DNA of 64,000 bases from positions 5,852,330-5,916,329 of the forward strand of contig OY992538.1 in NCBI GenBank assembly GCA_963921195.1. The letters run 5' to 3'. The stretch is from Pegoplata infirma. Taxonomy: Eukaryota; Arthropoda; Insecta; Diptera; Anthomyiidae. Below are positions 11,834 through 22,259 of the stretch, piece after piece. Numbering within the stretch: the stretch's first letter is position 1; each line of letters opens with the position of its first letter. Below the pieces are notes generated by a model. That model was not told where the DNA came from and searched no databases. It saw only the letters and a list, made by a program, of their open reading frames with translations. The translations under genes were made by a program, and so were the position numbers.

Positions 11834-12055
11834 TACAGTAGCCCCTTAATATGCACAATAAAATTGAAACATAAAGAGTCTACAATTTTTTTACTTTAAT
11901 AATCAAAGAAATTTAATCTCGAAAAATTCCGGAATCCCAAAAAATCCCGGGATCCCGAAAAATCCCGTGGTCCCGAAAAATCCCGGGATTTTAAAAAACC
12001 GATCCCGTTTGACAGCCCTAATAAAAATAAAATTCAAAAAATCTAGTATCATAAG

Positions 12056-12981
12056 TAGGCTGACCATTCGTACTGATTTGATCAGTACATAAACTGATTT
12101 TTGATCACGTGTACTGATCAAAAAACGTTGTACTGATTAGTACTGATTTTTTGAGATATGTACTGATTGTACTGATTTTTGAACAATTCAACATAAAAAG
12201 TAATTTTATTCGAATATTCTATACAAAAACTTGAATTTCCATAAAATAAGTTGTCAGAGTAGTTTTTTATAACTTAAGTCTGACAATGAAATAATTTATA
12301 TTGAGATTAGAGTTCGTAAATCAAGAGGTTCTTTAACGCAAAAATGTATCTGAACATGAGGTAATTTTGATCTTCATACATTTACATGAAAAAGCGCACA
12401 GAATCTTTAAAGTTTTCTATAACGAAAAATTCATTGAATGATTTGTTTATTATATTTTTAGAAATATGATGCAAGTGCATGAGTCCAATAAATTCTGATA
12501 TCATTAGAATTTATCGGAAAAAGCGCTCAGAACATCAGGGCTATTTAAAAGATAATGTAATTGCATGAATCCAAATGATTAGATGAGGTAATATCATCAG
12601 AATTTATCGGAAAAAGCGCATCAAGGTTTTTAGAAAAACATATGGAAAGTCTTCTAAAAGAAAGCGTTATCAAAACTTAATCGAAAAAGGGGATTTTGTT
12701 ATTATCAAAACATGTGGGTTTTTGAATTTTCTGCACTGAAACGATCAAAGCATTAAAATGAAGTGGTTTGAAGTCAACTGAATTTTCTAAAACAACGGCA
12801 GTGGTTTTTTAACAGTTGTTTTAAATGAAATACTAATTGACCCCTTAGTTAGTTTTACTGAAATTTTTTGAGTGTTGGAAAAATCATCAGTGTTTTCCCA
12901 TAGAAAGAGTTTTTACAGAGTTATTTCTGAAAAAAAAGCTTGGGCGTACTGATTTGAGTTCAGAAAAAGATGGTCACCCTA
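12056..12981. mobile_element. hAT-type element, TIR TAGGSTGACCAT
   Basis: TAGGCTGACCAT starts at 12056 and ATGGTCACCCTA ends at 12981, with a perfect 8-bp duplication ATCATAAG (12048-12055 and 12982-12989). The left interior has at least six GTACTGATT repeats (12071-12180), and one more is near the right end, again a subterminal-repeat pattern. No transposase frame (926 bp). It sits only 27 bp from the previous hAT-type element. Confidence 0.9.
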
Positions 12982-13275
12982 ATCATAAGGGCTTTTCAAA
13001 TAGAATCTTCAAAGTGCTATTGATCCTTTACGAATTAAATCTGCAAATGGTGTAGTTATCTTAGCTACATTAAAACCGCATACAACAGAGAATCTTAATA
13101 TAGTTGCAATATCTAAGTACTACTCACCACAATTACTTCCAGAAATTATTATTTTTAGTACTTTACTGCTGTCGCTTATTAAAGTGATTAAACATTGATA
13201 GGATATTTCCATTTATTTTATTGTTTTGTTTTTCAAGTAGTTGAATACATTTCATATTGAACGACTGTCTTTCTT

Positions 13276-13679
13276 AAGGTACCTACAGACGACGCAATAT
13301 TATGTACAATATTCACACACAGAAAAAAAAGTTTCCAATCGAATTTATCAGTTGTATCAACTCAAAATTCGGTTGCAGCTACTATATTTGGCTTTGACAA
13401 CCAAATTTTTTAGTTGCACCAATTAAAAGACAGTTATGACCGCCGAAAATGAGTTGTGACTACCGATATTCAACTGTGAGGACCTATATACAAAAGTTCC
13501 AACCGAGTTTTTGTTGCAATAACTAACTTTCAGTTGGAAATCGTAAAATTCGTTTTCTGTGTGCAATAATATTGATGGTGTGTGGGTAAGATTGACCATT
13601 GTACAATCGTCAATAATACCCACACACCATCAATATAATTGAATATTGTACATAATATTGCGTCGTCTGTAGGTACCTT
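13276..13679. mobile_element. Palindromic element with AAGGTACCTACAGACGACGC ends
   Basis: The left arm from 13276 (AAGGTACCTACAGACGACGC) and the right arm ending at 13679 are inverted copies. The arms continue with GTACAATATTCA and ATATTGATGGTGTGTGGG. The left arm is split by a second element (13316-13563), and the intact right arm gives the uninterrupted sequence. Confidence 0.8.
13316..13563. mobile_element. CACACAGAAAA element in a CA target
   Basis: The ends CACACAGAAAA and TTTTCTGTGTG are flanked by CA on both sides (13314-13315 and 13564-13565). The intact opposite arm of the host palindrome has this CA once, so CA appears to be the duplicated target rather than the usual TA. The frames read across it are not genes. 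Confidence 0.65.
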
Positions 13680-14400
13680 TATATGGAAAGAGTTGTAAAA
13701 TATAAAAAAAATTTAAAAAAAATACATAAGAATTTCTTATTAATTTGCAATTTAAAGTGCATAATTTAATAAACAATAGACATAGTGGCAAAGTGTTGAG
13801 AGGAGTGAGAAAAACGCCCCTTAATTTGTAAGAGGGATTTTATTTTTATTTGGATGACATTGACACATCCAAATTTTCCACACCCTCATGTTACAGTTCA
13901 TTGAATAAAGACAATAAAGTTTTAAATATATTTTGTTTAGTGATTTTGATTAAATCAGTTGTTTGTTTACATTTTATTAAATTAAATTTTCTAAAGACAA
14001 ACATTAAATTCATCTAAGTTTTGCCCGGTATTTATTCACTTCACTATAAAACTGTGTTGTTTTTTAAAATACTCGTGTTTAAATAAATTGTGTTTTAAAA
14101 AGTTCTAAAATCATTCGCGACGTGATTTTAGACGAGTTCACATCAAAACGCCATAAACAAAATTTAATAAGAAACCGTTTATTTGAATTAGTATGCATTA
14201 GTTTCAATAGTTTCAAAATTAATTAAAGATAATTGTTACTAATATTTTATTTTTAAAAGTAGTAGAAAAGAAAAATAATTTGTAAATGTATTAAAAAAAT
14301 ATATTAAAAGTGAATTGAATACAAATTAAATCAATTTATAACAAATAAACCAAGACAAGTGTTTTTAAAACAATATTAATTCAACACCGATTACAAAAAT
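13680..14400 (+). promoter_or_regulatory. Presumed promoter and 5' UTR of first coding exon A
   Basis: This 720-bp stretch just upstream of the ATG at 14401 has no transposon ends, unlike its surroundings. It is AT-rich with a GC-richer patch at about 14015-14150. I see no strong TATA or initiator. The assignment rests only on position before a coding exon. Confidence 0.35.
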
Positions 14401-14606
14401 ATGTTCGAAATGATGGATACCACAACCGACAATATGAATTTAAATCTCACACATCTAACATATGAGCTTACAACAACACCACCACAAATTACAACTGCAA
14501 CACCAACAACAACGTTAGCAAAATCATCGTTGGCAGCAATTACATCAAACACACCAAAAACACCCTTGGATGGTTTTGAAAATCCTGGATATATGCCAGA
14601 AGCCGA
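14401..14606 (+). CDS. First coding exon A of an unidentified gene (partial)
   Basis: An ATG with an A at -3 opens a frame of 68 codons plus two bases, which stops being coding at the donor GA|GTAAGT (intron starts at 14607). Reading on, the in-frame TAA lies inside the donor, as expected for an exon edge. The peptide is polar and rich in Thr, Pro and Asn, with a Thr/Pro tract at about residues 23-40. It ends in DGFENPGYMPEA, which contains an NPxY-type sequence. There is no membrane segment or signal peptide, so it could be a cytoplasmic N-terminal tail. The same two-base phase is left by the exon at 57565-57782, suggesting alternative starts spliced to one shared exon to the right of this window. 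Codon use and the sharp donor make it better supported than any other short frame here. I do not recognise the family. Confidence 0.6.
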
Positions 14607-14927
14607 GTAAGTTAAATTTATGCACAATTGTCAATTTACTAAAATATTTAATAAATTTCAAAATCATAAAAACCAGTTGGTAAAGATGTATTGAATAAAA
14701 CAAATAAACATACAGCTTTTTGTTTAGCAACATGTATCTAGTAAAAAAGAAAACTTTTATTTACATAAAAAAATACAAAAGCTTAAAGTTAGAGCTTTTT
14801 TTGTTTCCATAGACACCTAAACATGTATCTAGTAAAAAATAATACTTTTAAGTTGGGTAAGTTGTTCACCGGCGAAAAAATTAAAGCTTTCGAATACCTT
14901 ACGATTATTTTAAATAATCGTTTAAAT

Positions 14928-15589
14928 CAGCGGTTACCAACCTATGGTACGCGTACCACTAGGGGGTACGCGAAACTGTCCGCGGGGGTACGCAAAATTT
15001 TAGTGATTTTAACATTCGTTTTAGATTAACCTTTCAATGCTGGTTCCGCATCTGGCTTCCAAAGTTTTCCATAACGTCAGGTTTTTAAGAAAGTTGAGGT
15101 CAAATTTCACAAAAAACGTATTTTAGTGCAATTTAGGGAGCATTTTTTTGCGATATTTTGAGATCTAACCACTTGTTTTCGATTAACCTTTCGATGCTGA
15201 TTCCAAATATGGTTCCTAAATTGTTCTATGATGTCAGGTTTTTGAGAAAATGTATGTCAAAGTTCTCAAAAAACGTGTTTTTGGGAATTTTGAGACGGGT
15301 TTTGATAGAGTGGAAATTTTGGTACCATTTTGTTAAGCTCTAAATGCCCGTTCATTGTATATACGAGGATGTTTCATTCGAAAAGTCACGGAAAAGCCAC
15401 CTATAAAGTGGTTTTGGATAATTTACCTAAGTTTTTTAGAGCAAAAACTTTGGTAAGTTATCTAAAACCACTTTATAGGTTGTAATTAAACCAAAAACTG
15501 GCACAATTTTTTTAATATTTTTTTGTGTGTACGCGGCTGAAAAAATTTAAAATTAGGGGTACGCGAACCAAAAAGATTGGTAACCGCTG
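14928..15589. mobile_element. hAT-type element, TIR CAGCGGTTACCAA
   Basis: CAGCGGTTACCAACC starts at 14928 and its mirror ends at 15589 (GGTAACCGCTG), with a perfect 8-bp duplication GTTTAAAT (14920-14927 and 15590-15597). CAGNGGTTNNCAA ends are well known in hAT elements. GGGGTACGCG motifs recur inside both ends. Positions 15400-15480 are a hairpin (CCTATAAAGTGGTTTTGGAT and its mirror). No transposase frame (662 bp). Confidence 0.9.
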
Positions 15590-15637
15590 GTTTAAATAAT
15601 TCGTATTTCCCGGATGTGTGGAAAATTTCAAAAGTTA

Positions 15638-18026
15638 CACTCAAAATAATAACTCTGCTAAATTATAAAAAAAAACTCTGCTAATTTAACAGAGCACACC
15701 ATACTTTTCCAGCTAGCAACATTTCTTGGTAATTTTAGTATAAAACTCTGTAAAATGATTTTGACAACAAAAACTGTTAATTTACAGAGTTTCTAGTAAA
15801 ATATTGGTTAAATAAAACACCATTTAGCAAAGAAAAAACTGTAAATTTACATATATTTGTAAAATGCGTTTGATGCTACCAAAATTTTACAGAAAAAAAC
15901 TCTGTAAATTTACAATTTGTTATAAGATTTTTGAAAAGATTTTTTTTTTGTACATTTTTAACATTTTCTCAAAAAAAAAAAAAAAAAAAACAATGCAGAT
16001 AAAATTTTGGTGTTTTTACAGAAAACTCTGTTTTTAACTATGGAATCAAGATTACACAGAAATAACTAAAAATACAGATAAAACTTAGTAAAAAATGAAG
16101 AGTATTTCGCTTAAATCTGTATTTTAGCAGAAAACTCTGTTAATTATCTGTACACTCAAAAAAAAAAAGTTTGTAAAATTACAATTTAAAGGTCTTGTAA
16201 TTCTATTTTACTAATATTTTTGTCTTTTTACAAAAATTGTTGTATATTTAATAAAACGAATACTACAATTTGCTTTGCAATTTTTCTATTATATGTTGGT
16301 AAATTTATTTTACAATTTTTTTAGGTAAATTTACAAAAAAGTGAATTATTTCACAAATTATAATATTACAAGGTGTTTAGTTTAAAAAAAAATATATGTA
16401 TTGAAAAGTACAAAACTCCAAGGTAATTTTACAAAACTTATTTTATTACTAGAATTTATGTTGTTTTACAAAAAAAATAAACTATTCAGTAAAAATAGCA
16501 AAAAATTTTGTTAAAAAAAAAAATTTATAAATAAAAAATTTGATAAAAAATTTTTTTGAAAATTTTTTAAGTTCCGAACACAACCATTTTTGAACTAATT
16601 GTAAGCTTTAGCAAAAAAATAGAATTTTGTTTTTTTGTTAATTTTTTGTTTTGTTAATTTGCTTTTAGTTAAATACCACAATTTTTATGTGTTTTTACAA
16701 TATTATTGTTCTGTTTTTTTTTTTTTTTGTATTTTTACCATATTTTTGTTAATTTCACAATATTTTTTTGGTAATTTTTTTTAAATCTGGTAACCAAAAT
16801 GTCAATAAAAAGCTGCCAATTATGAAAAATTAGGTTTTTCTTATTTTACCATTGTTATTTTTTGACTAATTTTTCCTGAAAATATAAGAAATTTCTAGTG
16901 TAGCCTCCTTCGCAATTCTCATATGTTCTACTTAAGAAAAACTAAATGCCGAAAAAAAAAAATAAAAAAGTTCAGTGTTATATCTAAAAAGTTTGTTAAA
17001 AGTGTTCAAGTGAAAAAAAAATTATTTCAGGTTGTTGACGTGCTACTCCAGCTGCCGAAGAAGGAAAAATAAGATGCACCAATGGGAAAAAACCTTTAAA
17101 TTTACAAACCAAATAAATTTGTAAATTTATAAAACAAATATGAAAATTTAAAAAACAAAATTGTACACTCGAAGAAAAAAGTTGTAATTTTACAAAAATG
17201 AAGTGGAAAATACAAAAACAATATTGGATATTTACAAATTATTTGGTTAAACTACTGATTTACGGCAAAAAATAACAAAAAATTGTATATTCACAATAAA
17301 AATTGTAAAATTACCACTTTTTATTGTAAATATACAAGTTTTTTGCCATAAAAACCATTTGTAAATTTACATTTTATTTTTTGATTTTCTTCTTTATTTT
17401 GTAAATTAACAACTTTTGTTTGTAAGTCTACAATTTGTTTTGTTAATTTTTTTTTTTTTTTGCAAATTTACAATTTTTATTGTAAATATAAGAGTTTTTC
17501 AATATTTTTTTGAAGTAAAACAGTAGTTTAACGAAATAATTTGTAAATCTACAATTTATTTTTATCATTTCCTATTTTTTCTTTGTAAAATAACAACCTT
17601 TTTCTGTAAGTTTACAATTTTTTTTTTGTAAATTTACCAAATTTTTTGTAAATTTCAAAAAAAAAAGTGTTCACCTCAAATTTAATATTTAACAAAAAAA
17701 TTGCACATTTTCTCCCCGTAATTTTTTTGTTAAATCAACTGACAAATTATTCCCGTAACATTACGGGATTCTCGCTAGTACATATTTTACAAAACCTGCC
17801 CCGTAAAATTACGGGGATTTTATGTCATTTTAAAAAAATTTTTTAAGTGTAAAATTGAGATTACAAAGTTAAAAGTAATACAACAGATGAAATTTTGTTT
17901 TTTTGTCACAACAAAATACAGTATTTTCTTTAAATCTGTATTTTGACAGAAAACTCTGTCAAATATCGGTGGAATTGAAATTACAGTCACTTTACAGAGT
18001 ATTTTACAGAGTTATTATTTTGAGTG
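15638..18026. mobile_element. TA-flanked CACTCAAAATAATAACTCTG element, copy 1, interrupted
   Basis: The ends CACTCAAAATAATAACTCTG and its mirror are flanked by TA (15636-15637 and 18027-18028). Repeated ACTCTGTAAATTTACAGA-like motifs fill it. An uninterrupted relative is at 47584-48266. This copy is split by another TA element (16153-17849). Confidence 0.85.
16153..17849. mobile_element. TA-flanked element nested in the 15638-18026 element
   Basis: CACTCAAAAAAAA starts at 16153 and TTTTTTAAGTG ends at 17849, flanked by TA on both sides (16151-16152, 17850-17851). The related copy at 47584 has the uninterrupted junction TTATCTGTAAAATAGAGATT at about 48081-48100, with a single TA. The interior is many GTAAATTTACAA-like motifs. 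A further CACTCGAAGAAAA end at 17165 suggests that it is itself composite. Confidence 0.75.
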
Positions 18027-18028
18027 TA

Positions 18029-18664
18029 GATATACCCATTCAAAAAAAAAAACAAATATTACGTTTATTCACCTAATATCCTCCCTTTTTTTTGAGACGA
18101 AAAAAAATATGTGTTAAAAAACTCCCAATTCTAAACAACTTAAATTGTACGACTCTACGCCTTTTTTTGCTACCTCCTATTTGACAAGAATTTCTAGTAA
18201 TTTTACAAGCCTTTACTAATAATTTTGTAATTTTACAAGGTTTTTACCAATAAAATTGTAAATTCACAAATTTTTTTGGTAACTTTACTAGATTTTTTGC
18301 TACCTCCTATTTTAAATTTAAATTTTACGAGCTTTTTACCAATTATTTTGTAAATATACAGGTTTTTTACCAATAAAATTGTAAATTTTCATTTTTTTGG
18401 CGCAATTAAATTATAAGGAATTCTTGTGAATTTACTAGATTTTTCTGTAAAATTTTCTTGAAAATTTGTAAAATTACAAAATCTTTAAAAAAACGTTGAA
18501 TAAAGCAAAATAATCAATTAATTTAATTAAATAAAAGACAAATACCATTTTTTAAAAACAAAGAATCTAATTTAATATTAAATACGTGTGAGATGAGGAA
18601 GAACATATTGGAAAATACATAAAATACAACACTGCGTACCTTCTAATCTTTTCTATGATTAAAA
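18029..18664. repeat. Fragment of GTAATTTTACAAG-type element
   Basis: From about 18165 to 18490, GCTACCTCCTATTTGACAAG and the following ACAAGCTTTTTACCAAT motifs match the element at 43627-44138. Its ends are not clear here. Confidence 0.5.
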
Positions 18665-19008
18665 CTTTAAGCTGCCCATTCACTTGCAATAAAATTGCTC
18701 AACTTAAAAAAAAATTATTTTACAATATTATTGTCGTTTTACCCTACACAGCAAATAAAATTGCTCAATACTTAAACCCAATATATTGTACAAGATATAA
18801 ACATAAACATAACATAATAAAAGTTGTACAATATAGACAACACACTGATAAAATATATTGCAGTATTCTTGTTTGTACAATAAATATCAAAAGTGTTTTG
18901 ATATTCTCCAATATATTGCACAACCGTAAATATTACATACACACAAGCGATATTATTGTACAATTTGAAAAGTTGAACAATAATATTGCAAGTGAATGGG
19001 CAGCTTTA
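18665..19008. mobile_element. Palindromic element, AGCTGCCCATTCACTTGCAA ends
   Basis: AAGCTGCCCATTCACTTGCA near 18670 is mirrored by TGCAAGTGAATGGGCAGCTT ending at 19005. The AATATATTGTACAA motif recurs in both orientations inside. The 141-residue frame crossing it is simply the palindrome read through, with a matching frame on the other strand, and is not a gene. Confidence 0.7.
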
Positions 19009-19261
19009 CGCTTATCAATACACTCAGAAAATTATGTAAGTTACTACATGTTAGTTGTTTGTATATTTTACAGTAGTTAGTTGTTTTCAACTACAAAGTC
19101 AGTTGTTTTTGTTTAAAAAATATCAAACAACTATTTCTGTTAGTTATTTTAAGTCGTTTTTTGAATAACTAACAAAAAAGTATTGTAATGTAGTAATATG
19201 CTATTTACATATACCCTGAAATCCGTATAAATTTGGATTTCAAATCCAATTAAAATCTATA

Positions 19262-20438
19262 CACTCAAAAAAATGCGTTAGTAGATTTACTAATTTTTTT
19301 TGCTAATGCTAGTTATAGCTAACTTTTGGCAAATTTTTAGTTAAGATTAGCATGTTAGCAAAAAATTCTTGTAAACTTCATTTAGCACATTAGCAATTTT
19401 AAACAAACTTTGAACTAATTTCTTTTGCTAAATTTGATATTGAGTTGACAACATTTTTACAAGCTTTTTTGCTAATATTAGCAAAAATAAATGGTAAATT
19501 TTTTTTTATTTTCAGAAAACTTAAAATGGCGCTATCTCGGAAACTAAGCCAGATAGAGCAAAACGGAGGCCATTTTTGGTTCTCGAGCTCGCCATAGTAT
19601 CGCCGGTCCTCTTTACATGTGTGGCCCCTAATGGGTCCTAACTTTGGATCCAAAAAAGTTAGCATTCCCGAAAATTTTAAAATGCTCAATTCTCGGTATA
19701 TATTGCCGACACAAAAGCATTTTTGTAGCTCTCAACACATAGAACAAGACCGCAAAATAATCAAAAGCTCTCCGAGTAATATTTTTAAAGTTATCGAGTT
19801 TTGTAATTCTCAAAACCCCGGTGGTCCCCTAAAATCACGTATTTCAAAAACTAAGCAAGGTAGGGTGCTGTGGCTCAGTGGTTAGCGCGTTGGACTACTA
19901 GCCAGTAAGCCTGGGTTCGATTCTCAGCTCAGGCAGAACAACATTTTTCAGATATTTATTAGTTTCTATTTATAACTAATATCTATCGCAGCACCCTCCT
20001 TCGTTGATAAATAGCACTAAAAACGTCAACGAAGTAAAATAATAAAATAATGGCTATTAAACACAGCTTCAAAATAATTCGCCAGATCAATAACAGATGG
20101 CGATGCAACAACTGTTCTAAAAAATAACAACACGCGCAATTACAGTGTTGCCATACTGAAGCCCTACTAACCTTCAAATCTTTCATCTCTCTTCTATCCC
20201 CTTTCCGAAAGAAGCATCACGGTTACATTAGTAATTTATAGGCAGCATTGCCTGAGTGTTGCTTCTTAAAAAAAAAAAAAAAAAAAAAAAAAGTTGAAAT
20301 AAAAATAATTTCAGTTAACTAATTTTTAGCAAAACGTTTTTGCTAGCTTTACCAAAAAAATTATGGGTTCAAAATCAGCAAATTTTCTTGTAGGTTTACA
20401 AGCTTTTTTTGCTAACTTTACAGTTTTTTTTTTGAGTG
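19262..20438. mobile_element. TA-flanked CACTCAAAAAAATGCG element
   Basis: The ends CACTCAAAAAAA and TTTTTTTGAGTG are flanked by TA (19260-19261 and 20439-20440). GCTAATTTTAGC-like motifs mark the family. It contains a unique block (19503-19857) and a full SINE. Confidence 0.7.
19862..20293 (+). mobile_element. tRNA-derived SINE with poly-A tail
   Basis: The head GGGTGCTGTGGCTCAGTGG contains a perfect A-box (TGGCTCAGTGG, 19871-19881), and GGTTCGATTCT (19914-19924) is a good B-box, at normal tRNA spacing. A non-tRNA body of about 340 bp follows, ending in an uninterrupted A-run of about 24 at 20269-20292. This is the layout of a pol III-transcribed, LINE-mobilised SINE. The long clean A-tail suggests a fairly young insertion. 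I could not define a target duplication. A shorter copy of the head is at 30089-30155. Confidence 0.75.
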
Positions 20439-21421
20439 TACCGTTTACATATGCTTTTTTGACATTTAGCGGGATTTTGTTTGTACTAACTCTGTATTTG
20501 CTTTTGATTTGTGTACAGGGTTGTTAGTTGGAAAATTACTCAATTTTATAAATATTTATAAAAACAATGATTTTTCTTTGCCGGAGCCAATATTTTCAAT
20601 CCCACTAGTATATGTATATTGGGACGACAATATCAAAAAATGTGTTTTTATATAGACCTGCTCTTTAAATGCAAGAAAATTAACATTTTAGCCAAGTTTG
20701 GGGCCGCCACCATTGAGTGTTTTTCTTTGTTAGGCAGACCAATTTTGTCAACTAAATTGTGCGTTTACCATTTGCAACGGTAAATTTTATATTAAACATT
20801 GTTAAACATTGTTTTTATTAAGCTTTTAATAGTTTTTAAAAAATAAATTTTTATTGTTTTTTTATTTCATAAAAAACAACAACAGCTGATAAAAAAAATC
20901 GTGTGCAGCGTTGTAAAAAGCATTAGGGATGATTATTTTGGGGAAAACCATAGTTGTATAATTAAGGAGTAGATATTTTTTGGGATTTTGAATTGCGATT
21001 TTACGATTTTCCCAAAATCCAAGTTTTTTTTTGTATGGGATTTGACATTTGAAATCCAAAAAAGTAATGGGATTTACTTGGATTTTCATTGAAATCCAAT
21101 TTTTTCTGGATTTCGAGGTATATGTAAATGGCATATAACAGTTATTTGAAGTAGTTAGTTTTATTTTTTTATCTCTGAAAAATTTGAAAGTTTTTTTTTT
21201 ACAAAAAAATAAAAATAAATTTTCGTTTTTTTGATCTTTTACAACTTTTTTTTTTTTTAAAAACTTTGGTCTTAATTTTTTTTTCTGAAAATTTTTTTGA
21301 AAAAACAAATTATAAATTGATTATTTTACTTTTACTACATTTTAGCTGTTTTGACTACAAATGTAAGTAGATTTTACTATATAAGTCAGTTGTTTTTTGT
21401 CAGTTAAAATAGCTAACATTG

Positions 21422-21804
21422 GGTACGTTCAGCAGAGAAAGCTGCTACTCAGCTGCTTCTCAACATTCTGCTGAACGGTTTAATTTTTGACATTTCAGTC
21501 AACATGTTGAGTGAGCGCTTCTCATCACTGATAGCGTTAAAAAATAATGCTACATTTGATCACAAACTGATAAATAAGCTGTTTTATTAAAATTATATAT
21601 TTTTTTGACGTTACTCAAGGAAATAAACAAAAAAATCATAAAAAAGTATTTTCCACAGAAAAAATAAACCAAAAAATATAAAAAAAAAAAATCATTTAAT
21701 CAATATTTTAAAACATTCATAAAAAAATGCGTTCAGCAGAGTCAACTAATCAAAACATGCTACATCTCAACTGTTGAGTAGCAGGTTTCTCTGCTGAACA
21801 CGCT
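21422..21804. mobile_element. Hairpin element with GTTCAGCAGAG ends
   Basis: GTTCAGCAGAGAAA near the left end and TTTCTCTGCTGAAC near the right end are inverted, extending into GCTACTCA. CATTG flanks both sides (21417-21421 and 21805-21809) and occurs once in the uninterrupted host copy near 40489-40493. No coding frame. The superfamily is uncertain (4-5-bp duplication). Confidence 0.7.
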
Positions 21805-21912
21805 CATTGTTAGTTGATTTACTTGTAAAAGTAGTTGACCCCAAAACAACTTACAAAGTAGTTATTTTAACTGACATTTTCAGTTGATTTTACTAACATA
21901 ATTTTTTGAGTG

Positions 21913-22259
21913 TTGTAGTCCTAATACAATAAAATATTATTAGTTCTTGCATAATATACGCAAAATCTTGTTTAATGTGATTCCTCCCAAGCTCTTGGTA
22001 AAATATTTTTTAGAATAGAAGATTATTTAACTCAAAAGATAGATAAAATCTGTACATGTTTGGACTTGGGACTCATTTCCGGGAAACACTGTTGTACGGT
22101 CTTGACCGACTTAATTCTCTTGTTTTACTTTTGCTGCTTGCTGTTGCATTGCGAAAAACCACCTAAGTAAAAGCAATCAATATGGCATCTTAAAAGTTTT
22201 TATTTGAGTCATCCTGTAGCAAACTAGAAAAACAGAGTTGCTTTCCAGCACTCCCTTTA
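21913..22259. other. Unassigned DNA with a mini-me end fragment
   Basis: Positions 22050-22120 (ACTCATTTCCGGGAAACAC, GGTCTTGACCGACTTAATTC) match the outer end of the mini-me-like element at 54503-55474 in reverse orientation. The rest is unassigned. Confidence 0.45.

Larger units (their letters stand above)
10498..12020. mobile_element. hAT-type element, TIR TAGGGCTGTCAA
   Basis: TAGGGCTGTCAA starts at 10498 and TTGACAGCCCTA ends at 12020, flanked by a perfect 8-bp duplication ATAAAAAT (10490-10497 and 12021-12028). Both subterminal regions carry arrays of AATCCCGGGATTTTT-like motifs (10513-10605 and 11925-12000), the clustered subterminal repeats typical of hAT transposase binding regions. 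The interior contains an inverted copy of the 4485-8105 host repeat, a tRNA-like SINE head and a TA-flanked element. No transposase. Confidence 0.9.
19197..21135. mobile_element. PIF/Harbinger-like element with 3-bp TAA duplication
   Basis: TATGCTATTTACATATACC and GGTATATGTAAATGGCATA are inverted with one mismatch, and TAA flanks both ends (19194-19196 and 21136-21138). The uninterrupted host copy at about 40190-40205 has GTAGTAACAG with one TAA. The inverted similarity continues inward with GAAATCC-type motifs. A 3-bp TWA duplication is typical of PIF/Harbinger. No transposase is seen. The 148-residue Lys/Phe-rich minus frame at 20862-21308 is low complexity. Confidence 0.75.
19021..21912. 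mobile_element. CACTCAGAAAATTATGTAAG element, copy 1, with two insertions
   Basis: The left end CACTCAGAAAATTATGTAAG follows TA. The right end AACATAATTTTTTGAGTG is at 21912. The body (GTTAGTTGTTTGTATATTTT, TAGTTGACCCCAAAACAACT) matches 40025-40595 closely. That uninterrupted 571-bp copy shows that 19197-21135 and 21422-21804 are later insertions. Confidence 0.85.

Noticed and set aside
13241..13623. Short frames at 13241-13426 (+) and 13423-13623 (-)
   Set aside because: Both lie across the nested palindrome and CACACAGAAAA element and begin or end in repeat arms.
18655..19080. 141-residue + frame
   Set aside because: Lies across a palindromic element, has a matching minus frame, and is made of the two inverted arms plus the start of another element.
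19863..19936. Functional tRNA gene
   Set aside because: A- and B-boxes are good, but acceptor-stem pairing is lacking and a SINE body with a poly-A tail follows.
20862..21308. 148-residue minus frame, Lys/Phe-rich
   Set aside because: Low-complexity A/T runs within the Harbinger-like element; no domain and no splice or start support.
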